53,045 bases of DNA from an uncultured Oscillospiraceae bacterium (GCA_905198295.1 CAJKBW010000005.1:1-53045), one strand, 5' to 3'; positions 8,783 to 17,732 are shown, numbered from the stretch's first letter. Numbers and translations are program-made. The notes: a model not told the origin generated them from the sequence alone.

Positions 8783-11488
8783 ATGAATCAACTTTGTGTT
8801 ATCTCACATACCCACTGGGATCGTGAATGGTATTTTCCGCTTGAGCTTATGCGGCTGCGGCTGGTCGATCTGCTCGACCACTGCTGTGCCCTGCTTGCAG
8901 AAGAACCCACATATGTATTCCATCTTGACGCCCAGACCATTGTGCTCGAGGATTATCTGTCCATACGCCCGGAAATGCGGGGAGAACTGGAAAAATACGT
9001 GCGTCAGGGGCGGCTGATTGTTGGACCGTGGTATCTGCAGAACGATTTTTATCTGACCAGCGGCGAGGCGACGGTACGCAATCTGCTGGAAGGACGCCGC
9101 ATCGCCCAGCGCTTCGGCCGCTGTGCGAACGTGGGATACTGTGCCGATCAGTTCGGATTGATCTCACAGCTGCCGCAGATTCTGCGGGGCTTCGGCATTG
9201 ATAACTGTATTTTTGGTCGGGGTGCCGCACGGCTCCGACAGGACGAAAACGGCAATCCGGTGCGGGTGCCGTTTCCGATGGAGTTCATCTGGAAGGGCGG
9301 CGACGGCAGTGAGGTTACCGCTATCCACATGTGCTGCTGGTACAATAACGCCCAGCGCTTTTCCGCGGATATCGACAGAGCGGAGCGGCTGACCCGGCAG
9401 ATCGGGGAAACCCTTTCCGCCCGTGCCTCCACGCCGTATCTTCTGCTGATGAATGGGGTGGACCATCTGGAGGCACAGGAGGACCTTCTGCCGATTTTGC
9501 ATCAGGTGAACGAGCGTCTTGGGGAGGATGGACACATTTTCCAGACCACCATGGAGCAGTACGTGCGTTCCGTAACGGATTATGCTGCGGAGCAGGGGAT
9601 TGCTTTCGACCGGCATACAGGAGAGCTGCGCTGCGGCGGGGACTGGGAGCTTCTCAAGGGGACGCTGTCCTCCCGCATCTACCTCAAGCAAAGCAATGTT
9701 CATATGCAGGAGAAGCTGGAAAGTGTACTGGAGCCGCTTTATACGATGCTGGAATGCGCCGGCATGGCGGGAGCCTATTCGCTTGACCATTTTCGCTACA
9801 TGTGGCGGGAGCTGATGAAAAACCATCCTCACGATTCCATCTGCGGCTGCAGCCGTGATGAGGTGCATGCGCATATGGAGGATAATTTTGCCCGACTGGA
9901 GGAAATGAGCGAGGAGATGCTCCGCCGCGGGCTGGAACTCGCTGGTACGCATCTTCAGGTGCCGGGCGTCTGTAAGGAGGATTACGGCATTCTTGCCGTA
10001 AACACCCTGCAGCGTGCACGGGGGGCAGTGCTTTATGTTACGTTGGATTTCCCGCAGCAGGAAGCGGTAGAGGGCTTCACCATTGCCGACGCAGAAGGAC
10101 GAGCTGTGCCGTTCGCTGTACTGGCCAAACGCACGGCTGTCCGGGATCTGTTTTCCCCGATCAACCTGCCGGGAAGCCTGGACGTGGACCGCTATGATGT
10201 GGCGGTTTATGCGCAGGGGCTGCCGCCGATGTCGATGGCCCCGTTTGTTGTCCGCCGGGCGGCAGAACCGGCAGAACGGATACAACCGCGTGTACTGGCC
10301 GAACCGACAATCGAGAACGAATTTCTGCGGGTAATGGTCGGCGGGCAGGGGCAGGTTGAGCTGGTTGACAAGGAAACCGGCCGGCGCATTACCGACGCGT
10401 TTATGTGGGAACACTCTATGGATATCGGGGACAGCTATGTGTATTTCCCGAGCACCTGTCCGCCTGTGCTCGGACGGGAATTTCCCGTGGAGATACAGGC
10501 GACCGCTCCGGATCCGTTTACGCAGTGTATCCGGCTGAAGCAGACGCTTGTTCTGCCCGCCGGGTATGATTTTGCCGCCGGCTGCTGCCGCAAGGAAACG
10601 GTGGAATGTCCAGTATCCCTGACGCTGACGCTGCGGACGGGCGATCCGATGCTTCGGGTCGGCTATACCGTGGATAACCGGGCACAGGAGCACCGGCTGC
10701 GTCTGCGGGTCGGAACGGGACTGTCCAGTGGGGACACGCTGGCGGATACCCCCTACGACCTGCTTCGACGGAGTGAAAACGATCACTATCCGGATACCCG
10801 CAGTCGGGTGTATCCCAATACCTCGGCGGTCGCGCAGGAAACTGAAGGACGGGGAACGGCGATATTTACCAGCGGACAGCACGAATATGAGCTGCTGCGG
10901 GGCGAAATGGGGGATGCCATCGCGCTGACGGTCGTGCGCAGCACGGGGGTGATCAACCGCGATGTATGGAACGGCAAGCCCTGCGGCGATCAGTGGGTGT
11001 GTCCGCAGAACCAGTGCCTGCGGGTGCTGGAGGGCGAGGTCGGGCTGCTGCTTTATACGGGATCCCGGGCAGAGCAGCTGACTGTACTGGCCAAGATGTT
11101 CCGCAATGCGCCGGCAGTGCAGTTCTATTCGCATGATCCGCACAAGTTTGTGGGCGGACGTCCGGCGGTTCAGGACACCTCCATTGCCGAATTGTTCTAC
11201 CGGCCCGATCCCTATCCGCAGGCGCTTATCCGGCCCGGAAAGGAATTTTTGGCGCTGGAGGGGAAAGGCGTTTGTCTGTCGGCCTTTAAGAAAGCCGAGG
11301 ACGGCGACGGTTGGATCATTCGGCTGTGGGATGCCGGGGAACCGACGCAGGCCGTCATCCGGGCAAAGGGCAGGATATACGCCTCCGATCTGGCAGAGAT
11401 ACCGGGCGAATATCTTGGTGAGGATCAGGTCCGGGTGCCGTTGGAGCGGCGGGAAATCGTCACATTGCGGCTGCGGCCAGACAAATAA
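8783..11488 (+). CDS. Alpha-mannosidase, glycoside hydrolase family 38
   Basis: A 901-residue cytoplasmic enzyme. The ATG at 8783 is preceded by GAGGAGAG and gives the classic GH38 N-terminus, ISHTHWDREWYF, in which His11 and Asp13 are zinc ligands by family rule. GYCADQFGLISQLPQIL holds the nucleophile Asp at about residue 122. KNHPHDSICGCSRDEVH, around residue 350, is the conserved third block. The C-terminal half is the all-beta domain of the family. It should remove alpha-mannose (or mannosylglycerate-type) units from oligosaccharides brought in by the permeases upstream. It is the last gene before a strong terminator. Confidence 0.93.
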   Translation: MNQLCVISHTHWDREWYFPLELMRLRLVDLLDHCCALLAEEPTYVFHLDAQTIVLEDYLSIRPEMRGELEKYVRQGRLIVGPWYLQNDFYLTSGEATVRNLLEGRRIAQRFGRCANVGYCADQFGLISQLPQILRGFGIDNCIFGRGAARLRQDENGNPVRVPFPMEFIWKGGDGSEVTAIHMCCWYNNAQRFSADIDRAERLTRQIGETLSARASTPYLLLMNGVDHLEAQEDLLPILHQVNERLGEDGHIFQTTMEQYVRSVTDYAAEQGIAFDRHTGELRCGGDWELLKGTLSSRIYLKQSNVHMQEKLESVLEPLYTMLECAGMAGAYSLDHFRYMWRELMKNHPHDSICGCSRDEVHAHMEDNFARLEEMSEEMLRRGLELAGTHLQVPGVCKEDYGILAVNTLQRARGAVLYVTLDFPQQEAVEGFTIADAEGRAVPFAVLAKRTAVRDLFSPINLPGSLDVDRYDVAVYAQGLPPMSMAPFVVRRAAEPAERIQPRVLAEPTIENEFLRVMVGGQGQVELVDKETGRRITDAFMWEHSMDIGDSYVYFPSTCPPVLGREFPVEIQATAPDPFTQCIRLKQTLVLPAGYDFAAGCCRKETVECPVSLTLTLRTGDPMLRVGYTVDNRAQEHRLRLRVGTGLSSGDTLADTPYDLLRRSENDHYPDTRSRVYPNTSAVAQETEGRGTAIFTSGQHEYELLRGEMGDAIALTVVRSTGVINRDVWNGKPCGDQWVCPQNQCLRVLEGEVGLLLYTGSRAEQLTVLAKMFRNAPAVQFYSHDPHKFVGGRPAVQDTSIAELFYRPDPYPQALIRPGKEFLALEGKGVCLSAFKKAEDGDGWIIRLWDAGEPTQAVIRAKGRIYASDLAEIPGEYLGEDQVRVPLERREIVTLRLRPDK

Positions 11489-11564
11489 TCCGATCAACAG
11501 GATACAACGCCTTTGACAATTATTTCCATTGGGAAAACAGAGTTTGTCCACTTTCGACAACGGC

Positions 11565-11596
11565 AAAACCGGACCGGGAGTTCCCGGTCCGGTTTT
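11565..11596. terminator. Intrinsic terminator after the glycan operon
   Basis: AAAACCGGACCGGGA and its exact complement are separated by two bases (loop AGTT), with T-rich ends on both strands. It serves the GH38 gene and, in the other direction, the microprotein gene ending at 11647. Confidence 0.9.
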
Positions 11597-11646
11597 GTCC
11601 GTTCAGGCGGGCTTATGAAACGCCATCCGGAAAGTCGGATGTTGCA

Positions 11647-11781
11647 TTAGCAGCCGCAGCCACAGCCGCAGCCGTTGTTGCGGTTATCGCAGCAGTCGTC
11701 GCTGCAAAGCAGGACAATGATGATGATGAACAGCAGCCAAGAACAGCCACCGTTTCCACCAAACAGATTACTCAGACACAT
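11647..11781 (-). CDS. Cysteine-rich microprotein, HCB-type
   Basis: A 44-residue protein. The start ATG at 11781 has a near-perfect AAAGGAGGA site, which shows that the longer upstream frame is not used. The layout is a Gly-rich start (LFGGNGG), one hydrophobic segment (WLLFIIIIVLL), then CSDDCCDNRN and a C-terminal run of alternating Gly-Cys, with eight Cys in the last 18 residues. Proteins of this shape occur in Clostridia, where some are named chorion-class high-cysteine HCB proteins; the function is not known. A surface or spore-layer role through disulphides or metal binding is only a guess. Confidence 0.7.
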   Translation of the reverse strand: MCLSNLFGGNGGCSWLLFIIIIVLLCSDDCCDNRNNGCGCGCGC

Positions 11782-11994
11782 AACAGGGTTCCTCCTTTCC
11801 TGGTTGGTATTAACAGTATATGCCCGCTGGAGGAAAGGGTTCCGCATGCATGGAAGACGCTTGCCGTGTGTTGCACGCAGGACTTTCGCTGCGGCGGATG
11901 TGGGGCGCGGGACAGGAGAATTTTGCGTGGTGCGGGCGGCCATGCCAACCGATCGTCAGTTCGGAAAAATTGTCATGCCGCGGTCAACGGAATA

Positions 11995-12003
11995 TGGTAT
12001 ACT
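11995..12003 (+). promoter_or_regulatory. Extended -10 promoter candidate for the alpha/beta hydrolase
   Basis: TGGTATACT is a TGn-extended -10 without a well-spaced -35 (TTGTCA at 11970 is 22 bases upstream). Initiation near 12010 would support translation from 12031 and argue against longer N-terminal extensions. Confidence 0.45.
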
Positions 12004-12030
12004 GTCCGAAGAAGGGAAGTGTTCTCACCG

Positions 12031-12759
12031 ATGGATATACGGGAAAGCGATTGGAACGGATACAGACGGCTTGATTTTGCTGTCGGCGGACGGGAAAGTC
12101 TGCTGATCTGCCCAAAGACGCCGGATACGGCAGGCCGCTGGGTATGGCGGGCGGAATTTTTTGGTGCGTTCGATACAGCCGACCAGGCGCTGCTTGCGCG
12201 CGGGTGGGCCATCGCCTATCACCGGGTCAGCAATATGTACGGCTGTTCACAGTCCGTGGTCTATATGCGGGAATTCCGCGAGGTGCTGCGCGATGTGTTC
12301 GGCATGACCGGCCGGGCGGCGCTGTTTGGCTTCAGCCGCGGCGGACTGTATGCCTTCCGGTATGCGGTCACATGGCCGGAGGATGTGCTGGCGCTGTATC
12401 TGGACGCACCGGTGCTGGATATCCGCAGCTGGCCGGGCGGCAAGGGGGCCGGGATCGGCGATCCGGCCTGCTGGGAGGAGTGCAAGCGTTGGTATTGCCT
12501 GGATGAGCACAGCGCATGGTTCTTTCGGGATAATCCGCTGGACCGGATCGACGAGCTGGTACACACTGGTATTCCGGTGCTGCTGGTGGCCGGGGAGGCA
12601 GATGACGTGGTACCGTATGCGGAAAACGGCGCTGTAATGGCGGCAAAGATGGCGGCGGCCGGCGGCCGGATTCACGTGATCCTCAAGCCAGGCGTGGGGC
12701 ATCATCCGCACAGCCTGGAGGATCCCGCGCCGATCACGGCGTTTATGGAGGCGCTGTAA
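12031..12759 (+). CDS. Alpha/beta hydrolase (esterase-like)
   Basis: A 242-residue alpha/beta hydrolase. The nucleophile elbow is GFSRGG with Ser102. The acid is Asp191 or Asp192 in GEADDVVP, and the base is His224 in GVGHHPHS. I selected ATG 12031, with GAAGGGA about 13 bases upstream, because the protein from there fits the fold, and a promoter-like -10 at 11998 would exclude earlier starts. No signal peptide is seen, so it is probably cytoplasmic. Its substrate cannot be read from the sequence; nearness to the glycan locus would allow a sugar-ester deacetylase role. No terminator is obvious after it. Confidence 0.82.
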   Translation: MDIRESDWNGYRRLDFAVGGRESLLICPKTPDTAGRWVWRAEFFGAFDTADQALLARGWAIAYHRVSNMYGCSQSVVYMREFREVLRDVFGMTGRAALFGFSRGGLYAFRYAVTWPEDVLALYLDAPVLDIRSWPGGKGAGIGDPACWEECKRWYCLDEHSAWFFRDNPLDRIDELVHTGIPVLLVAGEADDVVPYAENGAVMAAKMAAAGGRIHVILKPGVGHHPHSLEDPAPITAFMEAL

Positions 12760-12777
12760 GAAAAAACGGAAAACCTG

Positions 12778-12806
12778 TTGACGACGGGCGGTTTTGCTGG
12801 TATTCT
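12778..12806 (+). promoter_or_regulatory. Sigma-A promoter of the pit-DUF47 operon
   Basis: TTGACG, a 17-base spacer and TATTCT. It lies about 190 bases upstream of the pit start and just ahead of an 18-bp palindrome in the predicted leader. Confidence 0.65.
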
Positions 12807-12839
12807 ATAAGAACTGGAATAAGTGGTGGAGTCTGTCAT

Positions 12840-12857
12840 AGAGCGCGATCGCGCTCT
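12840..12857. repeat. Perfect 18-bp palindrome in the pit leader
   Basis: AGAGCGCGATCGCGCTCT is fully self-complementary and sits about 35 bases after the predicted -10. It could be an operator for a dimeric regulator or a leader hairpin. It is followed by ATTTATT, which is weak as a terminator tail. Confidence 0.6.
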
Positions 12858-12994
12858 ATTTATTGCAGTTTTTTCCGGGGGAAATTTCCTGGGACAATGT
12901 GACAGAACCGCGCTTGCCGGTGCTGTCTTTTTTTATTTTGCCCGCACGGCCGGCCGCCGCAATAACGGCCGGCGGAAAGGAATGACCACGAAAT

Positions 12995-14047
12995 ATGGAT
13001 GTATCGTTTGCCAATTTCCTGCAGCAGATGGCGTCTAGCCCGGCGTTGCTGATCACTGTCCTGCTGACGCTGGGTGTGATTTTCGTCAATGGCTGGACCG
13101 ATGCGCCCAACGCCATTGCTACCTGCATCACCACCCGCTGCATGAACGTGCGGTCGGCGATCTGGATGAGCGCTATTTTCAACTTTCTCGGCGTTTTCGT
13201 CATGACCCAGATCAACAGCTCGGTCGCCTCCACCATCAGCAACATGGTGGATTTCGGCGGCGACACACGGCAGGCGCTCATTGCGCTGTGCGCGGCGCTG
13301 TTCTCGATTGTGGTGTACAGCGTGGGCGCTTCCTATTTCGGCATCCCGACCAGCGAAAGCCACAGCCTGATCGCTGGCCTGTCCGGTGCGGCGATCGCCA
13401 TCCAGAACGGTATCGGCGGCATCAACATGAACGAGTGGGTCAAGGTGCTGTACGGACTGGTGCTCAGCTTGGTGCTGGGTTTTGCCAGCGGCTGGGTAAT
13501 CTGCAAGCTGCTGACCATCCTCTGCCGTAAAGCTGACCGGCGCAAATCCAACCGGTTTTTTCAGGGGGCACAGATTTTCGGCGCCGCTGCGATGAGCTTC
13601 ATGCACGGCGCACAGGACGGCCAGAAATTTATCGGCGTTCTCTTTCTGGGTATGGCTTTCAGCAACGGGCAGAACAGTGCGGAGGGAGTCGTTATCCCGG
13701 TTTGGCTGATGCTGCTGTGCAGTGTGGTGATGGCGGTCGGTACAAGCGTTGGCGGCGAAAAGATCATCAAATCGGTCGGCATGGATATGGTGCGTCTGGA
13801 AAAATACCAGGGATTTTCGGCGGATCTGTCGGCAGCGGTGTGCCTGCTGTTTTCGAGCCTGTTCGGCATTCCGGTATCTACCACCCATACCAAAACCAGC
13901 GCCATTATGGGTGTGGGGGCGGTCAAGCGTCTGTCTGCGATCAATTTCCGCGTGGTGCGGGAAATGGTGCTCACCTGGGTGTTCACCTTCCCGGGCTGCG
14001 GTTTGATCAGCTATTTGATGGCCAAGCTGTTTATGGCGATTTTCTGA
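12995..14047 (+). CDS. pit: Inorganic phosphate transporter, PitA family
   Basis: A 350-residue polytopic membrane protein. Two inverted family repeats are visible. The first has NGWTDAPNAIATCITTR (about 28-44) and the second has PVSTTHTKTSAIMGVGAVKR (about 290-309). These are the substrate-pore signatures of Pit/PiT sodium- or proton-coupled phosphate transporters. The start at 12995 has GGAAAGGA 13 bases upstream. The gene is followed after 36 bases by a DUF47 gene, the usual partner. A sigma-A promoter and a palindrome precede it. Confidence 0.92.
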   Translation: MDVSFANFLQQMASSPALLITVLLTLGVIFVNGWTDAPNAIATCITTRCMNVRSAIWMSAIFNFLGVFVMTQINSSVASTISNMVDFGGDTRQALIALCAALFSIVVYSVGASYFGIPTSESHSLIAGLSGAAIAIQNGIGGINMNEWVKVLYGLVLSLVLGFASGWVICKLLTILCRKADRRKSNRFFQGAQIFGAAAMSFMHGAQDGQKFIGVLFLGMAFSNGQNSAEGVVIPVWLMLLCSVVMAVGTSVGGEKIIKSVGMDMVRLEKYQGFSADLSAAVCLLFSSLFGIPVSTTHTKTSAIMGVGAVKRLSAINFRVVREMVLTWVFTFPGCGLISYLMAKLFMAIF

Positions 14048-14083
14048 TTTGCCTGTGCATGCGAACGAAAGGAAGGAAACACG

Positions 14084-14707
14084 ATGTCAAAAAAGCAGGA
14101 TATGTTTTATTTTGAAAACTTTCTGGCCTGTACGGAGTACGCCTGTCAGGCGGCGCATCTTCTGGAAAAGGTGATGGCGGATTTCGACCCCGATGTGCTC
14201 CCCGAAAAGCTGGAGGAGATCCATGTGCTCGAGCATGCGGCGGACGAAAAGAAGCATGAGCTGCTCGACGTGCTGGTCAAAGCGTTCATTACGCCTATCG
14301 AACGCGAGGATATTATGCAGCTGAGCCAGTGCATCGACGAGATTACCGATAAAATCGAGGATGTCCTGCTGCGCATCTACTACAACAACGTGCGCAGCAT
14401 CCAGCCTGACGCATTGGAGCTGACCGGGGTGGTGATTCGCTGCTGCGAAGCGGTGCGGGATCTGCTGGCGGAGTTTTCGGACTTCAAGCATGCGAAGAAA
14501 ATGCATGAGCACATCGTGCGCATCAATACGATGGAGGAAGAGGCTGACCGGCGGTACATCGCGAGTATGCGTGATCTGCACACTACCTGCAGCGATCCGC
14601 TTGTGATCCTTTCGTGGCGGGAAATTTACATCTATCTGGAAAAATGCGCGGACGCCTGTGAGCACGTCGCTGACGTGGTCGAAGGGGTTATCATGAAGAA
14701 TTCCTGA
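14084..14707 (+). CDS. DUF47 family PhoU-like protein, Pit accessory
   Basis: A 207-residue all-helical cytoplasmic protein with acidic, metal-binding-type helices: EEIHVLEHAADEKKHELLD (about 44-62) and REDIMQLSQCIDEITDKIEDVLL (about 75-97). These match the PhoU/DUF47 fold, in which such Asp/Glu clusters bind iron or other metals. DUF47 genes directly downstream of pit are thought to tune phosphate uptake. The ATG at 14084 follows GAAAGGAAGG. A strong terminator closes the operon. Confidence 0.9.
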   Translation: MSKKQDMFYFENFLACTEYACQAAHLLEKVMADFDPDVLPEKLEEIHVLEHAADEKKHELLDVLVKAFITPIEREDIMQLSQCIDEITDKIEDVLLRIYYNNVRSIQPDALELTGVVIRCCEAVRDLLAEFSDFKHAKKMHEHIVRINTMEEEADRRYIASMRDLHTTCSDPLVILSWREIYIYLEKCADACEHVADVVEGVIMKNS

Positions 14708-14716
14708 GCATGCAGC

Positions 14717-14755
14717 AAAAGCGGGGCGGCCTTTTCAAAAGGCCGCCCCGCTTTT
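14717..14755. terminator. Bidirectional terminator between DUF47 and patatin genes
   Basis: The stem GCGGGGCGGCC pairs with GGCCGCCCCGC, flanked by A and T tracts on both sides. It lies between convergent genes and can serve both. Confidence 0.92.
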
Positions 14756-14790
14756 TGTTTTCGGTACACGCTGTGCGCGATATGCTGCTT

Positions 14791-15633
14791 TTATGCCAGG
14801 AAGCGGCGGATTTCCTCCATGCGTTTTTCGGTGTCGGCATAGCCGGTTTCATACGCCCGTTTGAGGTTTTCCACCTTTTTCTCAAACCGGCTGAGCCCCA
14901 GCGGCGCTTCCGGTGCGATCACCAGTGCGGTGCCGTCCGCCTCCAGGGTACGCAGGAAGGCGAGCGTTTCGTTATAGATTTCATGCCGGCGTTCCAGCGC
15001 TTCGATCATCGCGGGATATGCCTTGTATTTCCGGCGGTATACAGCCCGGCCGGACTCCGGCTGTTTGACGAAACCGCGTTCCCGGGTAAGCACCACCACG
15101 ACCTTATCGCAGCCGTCAGCGAGCGCCCTGCGCACCGGGATCGGGTCGGAGGTTCCGCCGTCGAGATAGTCGCGGCCCTTATACGGCACCATCGGCGAGA
15201 AGCATGGGATTGCGGATGACGCCCGCAGGATGGTGCTGTGTCCCTGCATATCCTCCCGCCCGAAATAAGCCGGCCTGCCGGTGAGCACATCGGTTACACC
15301 GGCAACGAATTCACACGGCGAAGCCAAAAACGCCGTGTAGTCAAATGGATCCAGCCGGTGCGGGATTTCGTCAAAGATGAAATCCATGCCAAACATCGAG
15401 CCGGTATGCAGCAGATTGTGTACACCCACATAGCGCTTGTCGGTGACATATTCGGTATTGATCCGCAGGTTTCGGCCGCGCTGACCGGATACATAGGACA
15501 CGCCGTTGCAGGCACCGGCCGACACGCCGATGACGTAATCCGTCTGTATCCGCTGATCCATCAGGCAGTCGAGCACACCGCCGGTATACAGGCCACGCAT
15601 GCCGCCGCCTTCGAGTACTAATCCGGTTTTCAT
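14791..15633 (-). CDS. Patatin-like phospholipase
   Basis: A 280-residue protein. The N-terminus KTGLVLEGGGMRGLYTGG contains the oxyanion GGGMRG loop, the nucleophile elbow is GVSAG (Ser38) and the dyad Asp is in DGG (Asp158). The ATG at 15633 is directly before these motifs; longer versions add an unrelated N-terminus. It belongs to the bacterial patatin group of short intracellular acyl hydrolases (RssA/YjjU-like). The substrate is unknown, probably membrane lipid or fatty acyl ester. It shares the terminator at 14717 with the convergent pit operon. Confidence 0.9.
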   Translation of the reverse strand: MKTGLVLEGGGMRGLYTGGVLDCLMDQRIQTDYVIGVSAGACNGVSYVSGQRGRNLRINTEYVTDKRYVGVHNLLHTGSMFGMDFIFDEIPHRLDPFDYTAFLASPCEFVAGVTDVLTGRPAYFGREDMQGHSTILRASSAIPCFSPMVPYKGRDYLDGGTSDPIPVRRALADGCDKVVVVLTRERGFVKQPESGRAVYRRKYKAYPAMIEALERRHEIYNETLAFLRTLEADGTALVIAPEAPLGLSRFEKKVENLKRAYETGYADTEKRMEEIRRFLA

Positions 15634-15689
15634 AAAAATTCCTGCCTTTCGTATAGGATTCGGCGGGGCACTCTGCACCCGCGTCGCTG

Positions 15690-17138
15690 TCAGTCCGCTG
15701 CGTCTTCTTCCCATTTGTGGGCGTGTGCTTCGTCCCACACTGTGGGATCGCCCACACCGGCTTCCTCTGCGCGGAACACCGGGTTTTTTCCGGCCCGCCG
15801 CTGTTTCTGATAGTCTTTCAGCGCCGTGAACGCCTTATTCCCCAGCAGCAGAATCGCCGTCAGGTTCACCACCGCCATCAGCCCCATGAGGATATCGGCC
15901 AGGCTCCACACCGTGGAAAAATCCATCAGTGCACCGGCGAACACCGCCGCCACGCAGGTGCAGCGGAAAATCAGCAGTCCGCGCCGGGAATCCCGGATAA
16001 AGCGGAAGTTTGCTTCGGTGTAATAATAGTTACCCACCAGTGAGCTGAACGCAAACAGGAAGATGGATACCGTGATAAACAGCGGGCCGAATCGCCCGAC
16101 CTGATTATACACCGCTGCCTGCACAAAATCCATGCCCTTCAGTTCCTCGCTTATCGGCACCCCGGACAAAAGCAGCATGAAGGCGGTGGTGGAACAGATC
16201 AGGATGGTATCGATAAACACTGACAGCATCTGCACCAGCCCCTGCTTGACAGGGTGTGACACGTCGGCCGCCGCCGCGGCGTTGGGCGCCGAACCCATGC
16301 CGGCTTCGTTAGAATACAGTCCGCGCTTGACCCCTTGCATCACGCAGGAGCCGGCAAAGCCACCGAAAATCGCCTGCAGGTCAAAAGCCTGGGAAAAGAT
16401 TTTGCCGAACATCGCCGGAACGGCGCTGACATTTTTAAAGGTAACAAACAGCCCGAGTGCAATATAGCCCGCCGCCATTACAGGAACCATGCCGCTGACC
16501 AGATGGCTGATGCGGTGAACGCCGCCGAAAATTACCAGCCCGGTCAGCAGCGCAAGCCCGCCGCCGACCACATACGGCCAGAAGCTGTCGGCATAATCCG
16601 GCAGGTAGTAGCTCAGTGCCGAGCCGGCGTTGAAGGACTGCAGCGCATTGAAGCCGTAGGCAAAGCACGCGATCAGCAGACAGGCGAAAACCACGCCCCA
16701 CGTACGGCTGCCGAGCGCCTTTTGGATGTAATACGCCGGCCCGCCAACATAATCGCGGCCGGTTTTCTGCTTGTACAGCTGCGCGAGGGTGCTTTCGACA
16801 AACGCTGAAGCTGCCCCGATGAGCGCAAGCAGCCACATCCAGAAGATGGCGCCGTAGCCGCCGATAGCGGTCGAGGCCGCCACCGCGGTCGCCACGCCGG
16901 CGATGTTTCCGGTCCCTACCCGACTTGCGGTGGAGATCATCAACGCTTGAAAGGAGGATATGTCCCGGCCGTCCTTCTTCTTTTCCCCAAGCACCCGCAG
17001 CGCTTCCGGAAACAGGCGGAACTGCACCCCGCGGGTGCGTACCGAAAAATACACGCCGGCAGCCACCAGCAGAAGAATCAGAATATACGTATATAAAAAA
17101 TCGCCCGCCCTGCTCAGCAGAGTATTGATCCAGTCCAT
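15690..17138 (-). CDS. Alanine/glycine:cation symporter (AGCS family)
   Basis: A 482-residue polytopic membrane protein of the sodium:alanine symporter family. The diagnostic stretch SSFQALMISTASRVGTGNIAG (about 61-81) is followed by VGGPAYYIQKAL and the long block KRGLYSNEAGMGSAPNAAA. I prefer ATG 17138 (AGGAG 12 bases upstream) over a GTG four codons earlier. It imports alanine, glycine or related amino acids with sodium. It lies on the same strand as, and just downstream of, a TetR gene; the patatin gene follows after 56 bases. Confidence 0.92.
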   Translation of the reverse strand: MDWINTLLSRAGDFLYTYILILLLVAAGVYFSVRTRGVQFRLFPEALRVLGEKKKDGRDISSFQALMISTASRVGTGNIAGVATAVAASTAIGGYGAIFWMWLLALIGAASAFVESTLAQLYKQKTGRDYVGGPAYYIQKALGSRTWGVVFACLLIACFAYGFNALQSFNAGSALSYYLPDYADSFWPYVVGGGLALLTGLVIFGGVHRISHLVSGMVPVMAAGYIALGLFVTFKNVSAVPAMFGKIFSQAFDLQAIFGGFAGSCVMQGVKRGLYSNEAGMGSAPNAAAAADVSHPVKQGLVQMLSVFIDTILICSTTAFMLLLSGVPISEELKGMDFVQAAVYNQVGRFGPLFITVSIFLFAFSSLVGNYYYTEANFRFIRDSRRGLLIFRCTCVAAVFAGALMDFSTVWSLADILMGLMAVVNLTAILLLGNKAFTALKDYQKQRRAGKNPVFRAEEAGVGDPTVWDEAHAHKWEEDAAD

Positions 17139-17174
17139 GCCCGCGTACACGCTCCTACACCGGTTTTTGGCTTT

Positions 17175-17732
17175 TTATTTCCCCCGTACCCTATCGTCCC
17201 GGAGAAAACCGACGCTGCGCAGCATCAGCTCCTCCGCCATGCGGGCGATCTCCTCCGCCGGCACCACCATGCCGTCCGCCAGCCACTTCTGCAGCAGACC
17301 GATGCAGCCGGAGCTGACAAAAGCGTAATAGTATTCCACCTTTGACGGGGATACGCCTTCGAAATAACGGGTATAGCTCTCCATACATTTTTCCCGGCCC
17401 ATGTTCAGCAGCCGCATCGCAAACGCTTTGTCACCGTAATCCCCCAGTGTGACCACGCACAAATCGGAGTTATCCGCCAGGCATTGGAATATGCCGGCTG
17501 TCACCTGAATCGGCGTCAGCTGGCTGTCATCCAAGCTCAGCAGCGGTTCGAGCGCTTTGGCAAAGTCGGTCTGCATCTCCTGCTCAATCTGATCCCGCAG
17601 ATCATAAATATCGGTATAATGCGCGTAAAAGGTGCCGCGGTTGATCTCCGCGAGTTCACACAGTTCCTTGACAGATATGCTCTGGATCGGTTTTTGCCGC
17701 AGCAGGGTGGTAAACGCTCGCCGGATGAGCAT
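17175..17732 (-). CDS. TetR family transcriptional regulator
   Basis: A 185-residue one-component regulator counted from ATG 17732. The helix-turn-helix reads SISVKELCELAEINRGTFYAHYTDIYDL (about 19-46), typical of TetR. Sequence upstream of 17732 stays open and resembles a TetR N-terminal arm (KKFTNDHRARVTR), and a strong AAAGGAGG is placed for a start at 17774, where the codon is ACG. The real start is therefore uncertain. It is divergent from the SDR gene, and the shared intergenic region holds inverted repeats fit for an operator. The ligand is unknown. Confidence 0.85.
   Translation of the reverse strand: MLIRRAFTTLLRQKPIQSISVKELCELAEINRGTFYAHYTDIYDLRDQIEQEMQTDFAKALEPLLSLDDSQLTPIQVTAGIFQCLADNSDLCVVTLGDYGDKAFAMRLLNMGREKCMESYTRYFEGVSPSKVEYYYAFVSSGCIGLLQKWLADGMVVPAEEIARMAEELMLRSVGFLRDDRVRGK

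Noticed and set aside
9164..11566. Long open frame of about 800 codons antisense to the GH38 gene
   Set aside because: The plus strand has clear GH38 motifs over the same stretch; the antisense frame is an effect of high GC3 and has no family-like blocks or ribosome site.
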